Positions 8,676-18,679 of a stretch of 64,000 nucleotides of DNA are shown piece by piece; within the stretch, counting starts at the first letter, position 1; each line of letters starts with the position of its first letter. The DNA comes from Thauera sp. (lineage in GTDB: Bacteria > Pseudomonadota > Gammaproteobacteria > Burkholderiales > Rhodocyclaceae). The stretch covers positions 620,001 to 684,000 of the forward strand of contig JACKMB010000001.1 in NCBI GenBank assembly GCA_024235615.1. Direction: 5' to 3'. A program made the position numbers and the translations under genes. Under the pieces are notes generated by a model, which was not told where the DNA came from, ran no database searches, and saw only the letters and a program-made list of their open reading frames with translations.

Positions 8676-10886
8676 GTGAAAGCCGAGCAGCGCGCAATCC
8701 CCACCGCCCCCACCCTCCCCGTCGCCAGCCACGAGCCCCCGCGCGCGAAGAAGCTCGCAGCCCTGCTCCGCCTCGGCGTTCCGGGCGCACTTGCGGGCTT
8801 CGCCTGCCTCGCCGGCGCACAGCCGGCGGACCCGGGAGCGGTGGCGCTCAACCCGGTCGTGGTCACCGGCGCACCCGCCGCCACCGAGAGCTTCGAGCTG
8901 CCCTACTCGGTCGATTCGGTGGACATGCGCGCCAACCAGGCCGGCAACCTCGGCGTGAACGCCTCCGAGGCGCTCGCCGGCGTGCCCGGCCTGGTGATCC
9001 AGAACCGCCAGAACTATGCCCAGGACCTGCAGATCTCGGTGCGCGGCTTCGGCGCGCGCGCGGCCTTCGGCGTGCGCGGCGTCAAGCTCATCGCCGACGG
9101 CATCCCGGCCACCAACCCGGACGGCCAGGGCCAGGCCGCGACCTTCAACCTCGACACCGCCGAACGCATCGAGGTGATGCGCGGCCCCTTCGCCACCGTC
9201 TATGGCAACCACGCCGGCGGCGTCATCCAGCTTTTCTCGCGCAAGGGCGAGGGCGATCCGCGCGTGCGCGCCAGCGTGCTCGGCGGCAGCTGGGGCACGA
9301 CCAAGTTCGGCATCGGCGCCGAGGGCGAGAAGAATGGCGTCGGCTTCGTGCTCGACGCCTCGCGCTTCGACACCGACGGCTACCGCGACCACAGCAAGAC
9401 CCGCCGCGACCAGGGCTTCGCCAAGCTGACGCTGAACCCGGACGAGGACAGCACGCTGACCCTGGTGGCGAACGGGCTGCGCCAGCCGGAGACGGAGGAT
9501 CCGCTGGGGGTGACCTGGGAGACCTACGAGCGCGATCCGCAGTCGCTCACGATCGATCCGCTCGACCCCGCGACGCCGAAGCGCTCCTATGCAGCCCGCT
9601 ACAACACACGCAAGAGCATCCACCATGTTCAGGGCGGAGCGACCTACGAGCGCCGGCTAGGCGAGGACCGCCTGCAGTTGTCCGCCTATGCCGGGCGCCG
9701 CGCGGTGACCCAGTACCAGTCTTTTTCCAAAGGCTTCCAGTCCAGCCCGCGCCATGCCGGTGGCGTGGTCGATTTCGACCGCGACTTTCACGGCATGGGG
9801 CTACGCTGGATTTCGCAGCGCACGATGGGAAGCGGCGAGCTCACCCTGACCGCCGGCATCGACTACGACCACTCCGAGGACGATCGTCGCGGCTACGAGA
9901 ACTTCGTCGGCAGCACGCTCGGCGTGAAGGGGCGCCTGCGCCGCGACGAGCTCGACACCATCACCAGCATCGACCCCTATGTCCAGGCGCTGTGGAAGAG
10001 CGGACCGTGGCAGTGGTCGCTCGGCGCCCGCCATTCGCGCGTGTCGTTCAAGGTGGAGGATCGCTACATCAACACCGACAACCCGGACGACAGCGGCAGC
10101 GTACGCTTCAGCAAGACCACGCCGGCGCTGGGGGTGAGCTACGCATTGAGTCCGGCGACGAACCTCTATGCGAGCGTGGGCGCGGGCTACGAGACACCCA
10201 CCCTCAACGAGCTCTCGTACGCGACACCCACCACCGGCTTCAACTTCGGCCTGCGTCCGAGCACCAGCCGCCAGGCGGAGATCGGCATCAAGACCTTCGT
10301 CGGCGACGACGCCCGGATCAACGCCGCGCTGTTCAGGATCGAGACCGACGACGAGATCGTCGTGTTGGCCTCGGAAGAAGGCCGTACCAGCTACCAGAAC
10401 GCCGGCCGGACATTGCGCCAGGGGATCGAGATCGCCGCCCAGGCGGAGCTCACCCGCACGCTTACGGCGCGGGCCTCGCTGACCTGGATGCAGGCCGAAT
10501 ACGACGAGGCCTTCAAGAGCCGCGGGACCACCGTGGCGGCCGGCAACCGTATCCCAGGCGTTCCGCGCATCGCGGCGTTCGCCGAACTCGCCTGGCAGGC
10601 GGCCCCCGGGGTGACGCTCGCCGGAGAGGTCTTGCATCGGGGCGAGGTCGAGGTGAATGACCTCAACAACGACCGCAGCGCGCCGGCCTACACGCTTTTC
10701 AACTTGCGGCTGTCCGCGGAGCAGCAACAAGGGCCCTGGACCTTCGGGCAACTGCTGCGCGTGGATAACGTGCTCGATCGCAAATACGTCGGCTCCGTGA
10801 TCGTCGGTGATAGCAACAAGCGCTATTACGAACCGGGCCCCGAGCGCAGCGTGTATGCCGGGGTGAGCGCGAGCTACCGGTTCTGA
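8676..10886 (+). CDS. pqqU: TonB-dependent outer-membrane receptor, PqqU/YncD type (PQQ uptake)
   Basis: A 736-residue receptor with a GTG start at 8676 behind a GAGGAG site, an extended signal region, a TonB-box-like NPVVVTGAP, a plug domain and a 22-strand-type barrel ending in aromatic RF. Segment after segment matches what I recall of E. coli YncD, shown to be the PQQ receptor and renamed PqqU: IQNRQNYAQDLQ, RGFGAR, DGIPATNPDGQGQ, GYRDHS, TQYQS, SPRHAGGVV, FETPT/YETPTLNELSY and YVGSVIVGDSNKRYYEP. These lie in the plug, loops and C-terminus and go beyond general TonB-receptor similarity. PQQ would be pulled from outside the cell by TonB energy. pqqBC lie 3 kb upstream and a PQQ-pathway-type aldehyde dehydrogenase 3 kb downstream. 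The comparison is from memory, not from an alignment. Confidence 0.85.
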   Translation: MKAEQRAIPTAPTLPVASHEPPRAKKLAALLRLGVPGALAGFACLAGAQPADPGAVALNPVVVTGAPAATESFELPYSVDSVDMRANQAGNLGVNASEALAGVPGLVIQNRQNYAQDLQISVRGFGARAAFGVRGVKLIADGIPATNPDGQGQAATFNLDTAERIEVMRGPFATVYGNHAGGVIQLFSRKGEGDPRVRASVLGGSWGTTKFGIGAEGEKNGVGFVLDASRFDTDGYRDHSKTRRDQGFAKLTLNPDEDSTLTLVANGLRQPETEDPLGVTWETYERDPQSLTIDPLDPATPKRSYAARYNTRKSIHHVQGGATYERRLGEDRLQLSAYAGRRAVTQYQSFSKGFQSSPRHAGGVVDFDRDFHGMGLRWISQRTMGSGELTLTAGIDYDHSEDDRRGYENFVGSTLGVKGRLRRDELDTITSIDPYVQALWKSGPWQWSLGARHSRVSFKVEDRYINTDNPDDSGSVRFSKTTPALGVSYALSPATNLYASVGAGYETPTLNELSYATPTTGFNFGLRPSTSRQAEIGIKTFVGDDARINAALFRIETDDEIVVLASEEGRTSYQNAGRTLRQGIEIAAQAELTRTLTARASLTWMQAEYDEAFKSRGTTVAAGNRIPGVPRIAAFAELAWQAAPGVTLAGEVLHRGEVEVNDLNNDRSAPAYTLFNLRLSAEQQQGPWTFGQLLRVDNVLDRKYVGSVIVGDSNKRYYEPGPERSVYAGVSASYRF

Positions 10887-10890
10887 GCGC

Positions 10891-11077
10891 GGCCGCCGGC
10901 GCTCCTACAGGAACCGGCGCGGATCGCGGGCTCTTGTAGGAGCGCCGGCAGGCGCGAACAAGGCCGCGGGGAAAGGAATGTGCGTCGGGTGGGCGAGCGC
11001 CGCTTTCGCGCCTGCCGGCGCTCCTACAGGAACCGGCGCGGATCACGGGCTCTTGTAGGAGCGCCGGCAGGCGCGAA
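10891..11077. repeat. REP cluster A: two inverted pairs of type-A palindromes
   Basis: Four copies of a ~24-base REP-like unit with core GCCTGCCGGCGCTCCTACA or its complement: 10891-10909 (left part decayed), 10935-10958, 11005-11028 and 11054-11077. Copies face each other in pairs with nearly the same ~25-base spacer starting GGAACCGGCGCGGATC, so each pair can fold as one long hairpin (REPIN form). The cluster fills the gap between the convergent pqqU and the AcoR-family gene. Confidence 0.85.
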
Positions 11078-11113
11078 TGGGCGGGCGCTGTGGGTCCTGG
11101 GCTGCCGTGCGCC

Positions 11114-13144
11114 TCAGAACGGCCGTCCCATCCTCCTGTAGAGCGTGTTGCGCGCGACGCCCAGATGGCGGGCGGCGGCGGAGAGGTTGCCGTCGAAGCG
11201 GGCGATCGCGGCGCGGATGGCCTCGTCGTCGAGTGCTCGGGCGCGTCGCAGCGGGAACAGCTCGGGGTCGTCGGCGAGTCGCACGGGGCGCGCCACGCGT
11301 TCGGAGAGCGGTGTTGGGGAGAGTGGCGACGCGGAGCGCGGCGGCGCCTCCCCTGCCGCCTGCAGCACCTCCTCGGGCAGGTGCAGCGGCAGGATGCTCG
11401 TCTCGCCCTCGTCGAGCAGCGCCAACGCGACCTCGAGCACGTTCTGCAGCTGGCGGATGTTGCCCGGCCAGGGGTAGGCCGCGAGGATCGCCATCGTCTC
11501 GGGCGCGAGGTCGATGCGCGCCGGCTCTGGATGGTGGCTGCTGCCGTCGAGCAGGCGGCGCACGATGCGCTGCAGGTCGCTGCGCGCGCGCAGCGGCGGC
11601 AGCTGCACGCTCAGGCCGTTGACCCGGTAGTACAGGTCCTCGCGGAAGCGCCCGGCCTTGACCTGCTCGCCGAGCTGGCGGTGGGTCGCACACAGCAGCG
11701 CGATGTCGACCGGCACCGCGGTGCCCGCGCCCACCGGCTGCACGCAGCGCTCCTGCAGCACGCGCAGCAGCCGCGCCTGCATCGCCAGCGGCATGTCGCC
11801 GATCTCGTCGAGGAAAAGCGTGCCGCCATGGGCCTGCTGGATGCGGCCGATGGCCCCTTCCTTGCGCGCACCGGTGAAGGCGCCGCCGACGTAGCCGAAG
11901 AGCTCGGACTCGATCAGGTTCTCGGGAATCGCCGCGCAGTTGACCGCGACGAAGGGACCGTCGGCACGCGGCCCGCTGTTGTGGCAGGCGCGCGCGAGCA
12001 ACTCCTTGCCGGAGCCGGATTCACCCTGGATCAGGATCGGGATGCTGCGCCCGACGATGCGCGCGCAGCGGTCGAGCGCGAACTGCAATGCGGGATCGCC
12101 GGTCGAGAGTGTTTCGAGCGTGACGCCGCCGCGCGCCGAGCGCGAGGGGTCGGGGGCCGCGACCACCCGGGCCGGACCCGCCGGTGCAGCGTGCACACCG
12201 ACCTGCCAGGCCGGGCTCACCCGCACGCGCACGTGAACCCGTGCCCCCGAGCGCAGCTCGAGCTCGATCAAGGCCGCCGGATCGCGCGACACGCGCCCGA
12301 TCAGCGTGCCGAAGCCGCCGCGGAACAGGTTGGAGAAATTCCCCAGGCCCACGGCACGACGCTCGTCGGTGCCCAGCAGCGCTCGCGCCTGGCGGTCGGC
12401 GGCGACGATCTCGCCGTCCGCATCGATCGCCAGCAAGCCTTCCTGCAAGCCGCCGACGCCCTCGGGGCGCGGGTGGAAGGAGAGCAGCGCGTGGCGCGCA
12501 TGCTCGCTCTCGAACAGCCGACGCTCGACCAGGCGCACGCCCATGCGCGCGAGTCCGAGGGTGTGGGGCTGGTGGCTGCGGTGGTCGCCCGAGATGTCGA
12601 GCGCGCCGAGGAGTTCGCCACGCCAGTCGAAGATCGGCGCCGCGCTGCAGGTGAGCACACCGTTGCAGTCGAGATAGTGTTCGGCGCCGAGCACCTCGAC
12701 CGGCGCACGCTCGATCAGGGCGGCGCCGATCGCGTTGGTGCCGCGCTCGCATTCGCTCCAGTTCGCCCCCGCCTGCAGCACGACGCGGCTGGCGCGGTCG
12801 ACGAAGGCCGGATCGCCGATGCCGTGCAGGATCATGCCGCTGGCGTCGGCGAGCAGCACCATGCTGCCCGACGAGCGGATCTGTTCGTGCAGATGCTCCA
12901 TGACGCCGCTGGCGTGCGCAAGCAAGGCCGCGCTGCGCTCGCGCGCCACCATCAGGTCGCCGCGCGTGGTGCTCGGCGGGCGCACGCGCTCGCCCATGTC
13001 CAGCCCGAGGCGCTGGCAGCGCGCCCACGAGCGCAGCACCGGAACCGGCAGGCCCGCGTCGGGCACCTGGCCGGACGCGGAAAACTGCCTGCGCAGCGAT
13101 TCGATCACCGCCGCCTGCGCGGCATGCACCGTGTTATCGACCAT
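11114..13144 (-). CDS. AcoR-family sigma-54-dependent activator
   Basis: A 676-residue enhancer-binding protein. Residues about 60-220 form a GAF-type sensor as in AcoR. The AAA+ domain has Walker A GESGSGKE (374-381), the sigma-54 contact loop GAFTGA (421-426) and Walker B TLFLDEIGD (442-450). A Fis-type helix-turn-helix closes the protein (DGNLSAAARHLGVARNTLY). The GAFTGA loop is intact, so it should work with sigma-54. I chose ATG 13144 (MVDNTVHAAQ) behind a GGTGGAG site; the longer frame to 13282 is Arg-rich. It lies downstream of exaC and the DUF779 gene in the same direction and is the obvious activator of the sigma-54 promoter at 15383-15398. Confidence 0.9.
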   Translation of the reverse strand: MVDNTVHAAQAAVIESLRRQFSASGQVPDAGLPVPVLRSWARCQRLGLDMGERVRPPSTTRGDLMVARERSAALLAHASGVMEHLHEQIRSSGSMVLLADASGMILHGIGDPAFVDRASRVVLQAGANWSECERGTNAIGAALIERAPVEVLGAEHYLDCNGVLTCSAAPIFDWRGELLGALDISGDHRSHQPHTLGLARMGVRLVERRLFESEHARHALLSFHPRPEGVGGLQEGLLAIDADGEIVAADRQARALLGTDERRAVGLGNFSNLFRGGFGTLIGRVSRDPAALIELELRSGARVHVRVRVSPAWQVGVHAAPAGPARVVAAPDPSRSARGGVTLETLSTGDPALQFALDRCARIVGRSIPILIQGESGSGKELLARACHNSGPRADGPFVAVNCAAIPENLIESELFGYVGGAFTGARKEGAIGRIQQAHGGTLFLDEIGDMPLAMQARLLRVLQERCVQPVGAGTAVPVDIALLCATHRQLGEQVKAGRFREDLYYRVNGLSVQLPPLRARSDLQRIVRRLLDGSSHHPEPARIDLAPETMAILAAYPWPGNIRQLQNVLEVALALLDEGETSILPLHLPEEVLQAAGEAPPRSASPLSPTPLSERVARPVRLADDPELFPLRRARALDDEAIRAAIARFDGNLSAAARHLGVARNTLYRRMGRPF

Positions 13145-13263
13145 CGTCTCGTCTCCACCTGCGGCCGCGGTGCGCCTGCGCTCGAAACGCATCGCCCGGG
13201 CTCTTTCATCGTCGTCCCGGCCGCTCCGGGGATCGGACCGCGGCCGTCTCGTCCAACGACTGA

Positions 13264-13279
13264 AGCAAGCATCATGCCG
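13264..13279 (-). promoter_or_regulatory. weak sigma-54-like promoter ahead of the AcoR-family gene
   Basis: On the minus strand CGGCAT-GATGC-TTGCT keeps the GG-N10-GC core and the whole -12 TTGC, with two mismatches in the -24 box. Upstream (13301-13309) lies GGAGCAATG, which resembles the GGAGCAAAT arm found before exaC. This would allow the activator to control itself. It is a weak match in a GC-rich region. Confidence 0.3.
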
Positions 13280-13335
13280 CAAGTGCGGCGCAGGAAGTGT
13301 GGAGCAATGGAGAAAAATCCGACGATCGCGAGATC

Positions 13336-13716
13336 CTATCGGCCGAGGGCGCGATCCTCCGCCTCGACCGCCGCCATCTCGGCGTCGTCATAGAGCCGCG
13401 AGCGGGTATGGAAGGCCTTGCCGGTACCGCCTTCCAGCGAGAAGGTGCCGCCCTGGCCCTCGACCACGTCGATGATGAGCTGGGTGTGCTTCCAGTATTC
13501 GTACTGCGAGGCGCTGATGTAGAAGGGCACGCCGCCGATCTCGCCCAGATGCACGTCGTAGGGGCCGATGGTGAGGTCGGTGGGGAGGTAGCAGTTGGCG
13601 GCGCTGTTGTCGCAGCAGCCACCGGACTGGTGGAAGATCAGATCCGGGCCGTGCCCGGCCTTGAGCTGCTCGATCAGTTCGAGCGCCGCGGGAGTGGCGA
13701 TGACGCGTTCGACCAT
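13336..13716 (-). CDS. DUF779 domain protein linked to acetaldehyde dehydrogenase
   Basis: A 126-residue protein with the DUF779 core HQSGGCCDNSAANCY and IGPYDVHLGEIGGVPFYIS, ending in a region that includes GGTGKAFHTRSRLYDD. Cysteines in SGGCCD and ANCY plus nearby His could bind a metal or serve redox chemistry. DUF779 genes often sit directly beside ExaC/AldA-type aldehyde dehydrogenases, as here, but their role is not known. The ATG at 13716 has a GGAGG site. It is separated from exaC by a predicted terminator, so it may be expressed less than exaC or by read-through. Confidence 0.9.
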   Translation of the reverse strand: MVERVIATPAALELIEQLKAGHGPDLIFHQSGGCCDNSAANCYLPTDLTIGPYDVHLGEIGGVPFYISASQYEYWKHTQLIIDVVEGQGGTFSLEGGTGKAFHTRSRLYDDAEMAAVEAEDRALGR

Positions 13717-13735
13717 GTCATGAACCTCCAGAATG

Positions 13736-13762
13736 AAAAACGGGGGCGGTCGCCCGCCCCCG
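13736..13762 (-). terminator. intrinsic terminator between exaC and the DUF779 gene
   Basis: A perfect 9-bp stem (CGGGGGCGG at 13741-13749 with CCGCCCCCG at 13754-13762) and a 4-base loop is followed on the minus strand by five T residues (13740-13736). It sits between the exaC stop and the DUF779 ribosome-binding site, so it probably limits read-through into the two downstream genes. Confidence 0.7.
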
Positions 13763-13806
13763 CGAAGCTCACCCGCTTCACGGGCAAGGGAGGGAGAACG
13801 CCTTGA

Positions 13807-15327
<1,521 letters not shown>

Positions 15328-15382
15328 GGTGTCGTCTCCTGGTGTGGTTTCGGTTGCGGGCGGTTTCGCCACACACCCACCC

Positions 15383-15398
15383 TGCAGCCCCCGTGCCA
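15383..15398 (-). promoter_or_regulatory. sigma-54 (-24/-12) promoter of exaC
   Basis: On the minus strand the sequence TGGCACGGGGGCTGCA matches the sigma-54 consensus TGGCACG-N4-TTGCW at every defined position but one (C for the first T of the -12 box). The start of transcription would fall near 15372, leaving a leader of about 45 bases before the exaC ATG at 15327. The activator encoded at 11114-13144 carries an intact GAFTGA loop, which supports the call. Confidence 0.85.
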
Positions 15399-15471
15399 GA
15401 CAGCCTCCTCCTTTCTCAACAACGACTTAGCGTTTTTCAAACGGACGCCCCGGACGCTCCGTGGGGCATTC

Positions 15472-15501
15472 GGAGCAAATCCGGACTGCTCCATTTGCTC
15501 C
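15472..15501. promoter_or_regulatory. inverted-repeat enhancer site upstream of exaC
   Basis: GGAGCAAAT (15472-15480) and ATTTGCTCC (15493-15501) form a perfect 9-bp inverted repeat with a 12-base spacer, 74 bases upstream of the -24 box. Further TGCTCC half-sites lie at 15487-15492 and 15505-15510. Position and symmetry fit the upstream activating sequence of an enhancer-binding protein. Confidence 0.6.
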
Positions 15502-15632
15502 AGGTGCTCCACGAACGGTGGCGCGCACCGCCGTCGATGCGGACTGCCCCGCAGGGCACATGGACGATGAACTGGCCAACGCATCGTGCTCTGCTATACC
15601 GAAGACATGAATCCTCTCCGGAGGGATCGAGA

Positions 15633-17273
15633 ATGACTCGTCTGACGAAAGCTCTGCTCCTGGTCGGAGGGGTACTTCTCGGCCTCTCCCAAGGATACGC
15701 GGACGACAGTTGCGGCTATGCGCGCGATGGCGCCTGCGATGAACCGCTGCTGTGCGCCACCGACACCGACGGAACGGATTGCGCCGGCGTGCCGGCAGAA
15801 GTCCGGGCGGGCGCCCCGACCGAGGCGATCGAGGACGCCCCCCTGCCCCTCGACGAATCCTTGCCGACACAGCTCTGGTACCCCATTGAGTGGGCGGCGT
15901 GGTCGCTTTATCTCCTGCCCACCCATTTCGGCCTGGATCCGGAGACGACATTCGTCTGGCTCGCGATCGGCGGCGTGATCCTCGCGCTTTATCTTCGGCG
16001 CAAGAAGGGGCCCGCCAGCACCGAGACGATCCGCGACCTGGTGTGGAGAGCGATGAGCCCGGATGTGCGGACGGGCGACGTGAGCGAGATCGCCGAGGCA
16101 CGGCGCCAGTGCAAGCACATCGCAGGAGCGCTCGAGAAAGCGCTGGGCGAGCGGAACACGAAGTTCCGCATCTACGTAGACGCAGACGCGGTCAGCGTCC
16201 CGTGGTTGCGGGTAGACTGCGTGATCCGCGACGAACGAGGAAGCTTCCTCACCAACCTGGTGATGGATTTCAAGCCCCAACCGTTCGGAATGATCCCGGT
16301 TCTCGTCGACTTCGAGATCGACCAGTTGGGGCGGCGCAGGCGCATCACCTCCGCATACGAGTTCGGGTCGGAGCAGATCGCGCTCATGGCAGCCTGCCTC
16401 GGCGGAGCGTCGCCGCCGTTCCGCTGGACCGGGGCGAGGGCGCGCGAGATGCCATGGCAATTGACACGCGAGCAGCAAAGGATCGCTCTCTTCGAGGCCC
16501 CGCTGATGACCTCGGCCCGGGCGGCGCTGAAGATGATCGGCCTGTTCGCGGGTCTGGCGCTCGCCTTGCTGGCGTTCGGTGCCGCGCCGGCGATCACGAT
16601 CCTGGTCGGACTGGGGGCTTACCTGGCGTATCGGCATTTCCATGTCCCGCCACCGAACTACCGCATCGTGGCGGCCTGTCCGCCGCATCCGCCACGCGAC
16701 CTGCGCGGGCTGGATTCTTGGCAGACGGTCGTCCGTGATCTCGGCGAGCAACGGGATGTCGTGCTGGATCGGTTCGAGGCAATGCTCGCGGACAGGTTTT
16801 CGGACGCGAGCGAGCCGATCTCGATCCGGCGCGAAAACATCTGGTACAGCGGCGCGGAAGACAAGGTCGAACGCCAGCAGCTGGCACTGACCTTGCGGCG
16901 AGCCATCGTTTTCGTACGCATCGATCGCTACGGCCGCGATCTGTTCGTCGGCTGGGACGCGCACGTCAATCTCCTGTCCTGGAAGGACCGCGCGCTCCAG
17001 AAGGGATACCAGGACGGCGACGGGCTGAAGGTGGAGCTCGTCGGCATCGAGACGCAGTACCACCAGATCAACGAGTACGACATCACCGACGCGAATTTCC
17101 TGCTCGAAGCCACCCACACCCACCTGAGCAGCCTCGTCAAGGACGTGCTGCGCGAACGGGAGATCGACCAGGAAGTCGATTTCAGCATCGTCCGTGAGTC
17201 GCGCCAGAAATTGATCGAGGCGTCGCCCTCGGCAGCAAACGGCTCGCGCCGGCGCTTCTTCCGCAAGTCCTGA
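15633..17273 (+). CDS. unrecognised membrane protein with Cys-rich periplasmic motif, partner of the TIR gene
   Basis: I do not recognise this 546-residue protein as a family. It has a Sec signal (residues 1-23), then a short Cys motif C27-x7-C35-DEP-C41-x8-C50 of the CxYAxDGxCDEP...GTDC type found in many bacterial exported proteins, a hydrophobic segment near 108-123 ending in RRKK, a cytoplasmic region of about 170 residues, a second hydrophobic hairpin near 295-330 and a C-terminal region of about 215 residues ending in basic residues. The ATG at 15633 has a GGAGG site. Three bases separate its stop from the next ATG, so it is co-transcribed with the TIR gene. A sensor feeding a TIR effector is a plausible reading, but only from position and topology. 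Confidence 0.7.
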   Translation: MTRLTKALLLVGGVLLGLSQGYADDSCGYARDGACDEPLLCATDTDGTDCAGVPAEVRAGAPTEAIEDAPLPLDESLPTQLWYPIEWAAWSLYLLPTHFGLDPETTFVWLAIGGVILALYLRRKKGPASTETIRDLVWRAMSPDVRTGDVSEIAEARRQCKHIAGALEKALGERNTKFRIYVDADAVSVPWLRVDCVIRDERGSFLTNLVMDFKPQPFGMIPVLVDFEIDQLGRRRRITSAYEFGSEQIALMAACLGGASPPFRWTGARAREMPWQLTREQQRIALFEAPLMTSARAALKMIGLFAGLALALLAFGAAPAITILVGLGAYLAYRHFHVPPPNYRIVAACPPHPPRDLRGLDSWQTVVRDLGEQRDVVLDRFEAMLADRFSDASEPISIRRENIWYSGAEDKVERQQLALTLRRAIVFVRIDRYGRDLFVGWDAHVNLLSWKDRALQKGYQDGDGLKVELVGIETQYHQINEYDITDANFLLEATHTHLSSLVKDVLREREIDQEVDFSIVRESRQKLIEASPSAANGSRRRFFRKS

Positions 17274-17276
17274 ACC

Positions 17277-18602
17277 ATGTGGCTCGAACGTCTTCAGGCG
17301 GATGACGAGGAGTGGGTGCACGGCGCGCTGACGCTCGCACCCGGCGCGGCGTCGGATTGGGATCCCGAAACGCGGAGCACGGCGAGCCGGGTCCTCGAGA
17401 CGCTGGCCCTCGTCGATCAGGTCACCCTGTCGAAACGAGTGGTCTTCGCTCCCGCCATCGGCATGACCCTCACCTATCAATGCATGGCGCCTGCCGCAGC
17501 CGCCCCCAGCCTGGAAGCTTGCCTGGCCACGCTCGAGAAGCTCGGCAGGCAGAAGGGAAACGTGCGCGTCCCGACGAGCCCGGCAGACTTCGATCCGATG
17601 CTGGCGAGCAGCCCTTCGCTGCAGGCGCTCGTCGACAGCCCGCGCTACCGCTCCGGCGATACCTGGATCGCCTGTCCGTTCCGCGCCGCCGCGGCCTGGG
17701 CGCACATGGCCGCGACAGGAGCGCAGATCGCCGAGGGAGACGATGCAGCGCATGGTTATCAGGTCAATCTCTACGGCTTCCGTCCCGCGCCCGCGCAACT
17801 GCGCGAGATCCTTCTCAACCGGGATCGCCAGGACCGGCTCCCGGCTTTGCCTGCCCGCGTATTGCGACAACAGCACGCCCTCGTCGAACGGGCGCGATAC
17901 GGCCGCTGGCTGAGCGAGGAGTTCCTTCTGGCCGGCAGCGAAGCCGCCGCCGCTGCGCTCCGCAACAGCGCGGTGGCCCTGTTCCGAAAGTGCTATCCCG
18001 GTTTCGACGCGGGGCCCGAGGTGAGCTTTTCGCAGGACCGCTGCACCGACAACCTGACCCTAGCCTGTTCGTTCGACGATGCGTGCGCTGCGGATGCGAG
18101 TTATGTCGCCGCGCACGCGGTCGATCACGAGACCTGTCTCGAACTGCTGGCGCTCGACGACGACCTGCCGTCGCTTCGCCCCATCCGTCCGGCCGTGACC
18201 GGGCGCCGCTACGCCTTCATCAGCTACGCGCATGTCGACACGGCCAGAATGCTCGCCGTGCGCGGGATCCTCGACGGCAGCGGGATTGAAACGTGGCATG
18301 ACACGAGTATCGACGGCGGCGAGGACTGGAACGCCGTGCTCGAAGGGCAGATCCGCAACTGCTCGCTCTTTGTCCTGGTGCTCAGCCCTGCCGCGGCAGC
18401 CTCCAGGATCGTGCGGCGAGAGCTCCGCTTCGCCGATGCTCTCGAGAAACCCCTGCTGTGCATCCGCTTGTGCGAGACCTCGCTGACGGACGGTCTCGCG
18501 ATGTTGCTGCTGCCACTGCAGTGGATAGATGCCGACAGGCCCGACAGCGCGGAGCGGATCTCCACGGCAGCACGAAAGTTGCTGCAGATTCGCGACGTTT
18601 GA
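17277..18602 (+). CDS. protein with C-terminal TIR domain
   Basis: A 441-residue protein. Residues 310-441 form a TIR (TIR_2-like) domain: RRYAFISYAHVD, then GIETWHDTSIDGGEDWNAVL, IRNCSLFVLVLSP and RRELRFADALEKPLL. Glu382 in RREL sits where catalytic TIR domains carry the NAD-cleaving glutamate, so NADase activity is possible. Residues 1-300 match no family I know; this part has dispersed Cys residues (70, 82, 133, 239, 256, 264, 270, 287) and no clear membrane segment. TIR proteins in bacteria are often effectors of anti-phage systems, but some act in signalling. The partner is the membrane protein immediately upstream. No transposase or other defence gene is adjacent, which weakens a defence-island reading. 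Confidence 0.8.
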   Translation: MWLERLQADDEEWVHGALTLAPGAASDWDPETRSTASRVLETLALVDQVTLSKRVVFAPAIGMTLTYQCMAPAAAAPSLEACLATLEKLGRQKGNVRVPTSPADFDPMLASSPSLQALVDSPRYRSGDTWIACPFRAAAAWAHMAATGAQIAEGDDAAHGYQVNLYGFRPAPAQLREILLNRDRQDRLPALPARVLRQQHALVERARYGRWLSEEFLLAGSEAAAAALRNSAVALFRKCYPGFDAGPEVSFSQDRCTDNLTLACSFDDACAADASYVAAHAVDHETCLELLALDDDLPSLRPIRPAVTGRRYAFISYAHVDTARMLAVRGILDGSGIETWHDTSIDGGEDWNAVLEGQIRNCSLFVLVLSPAAAASRIVRRELRFADALEKPLLCIRLCETSLTDGLAMLLLPLQWIDADRPDSAERISTAARKLLQIRDV

Positions 18603-18679
18603 TGTCCCGGGCAGAACCATCGGAGGGCGGCGCGCCCGCGTCGTGCCGCCCCGCAATTCCGGAACCCTGCGTCCTAGCC

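Noticed and set aside
10891-11077. REP palindromes considered as intrinsic terminators
   Set aside because: They lack T-tracts and recur in many places, including divergent or upstream regions, so they are dispersed repeats first. A side effect on transcript ends is possible.
15633-18602. Mobile element or prophage carrying the TIR operon
   Set aside because: No integrase, transposase, tRNA target duplication or flanking repeat was seen, and a sampled line of base composition was similar to the neighbours.
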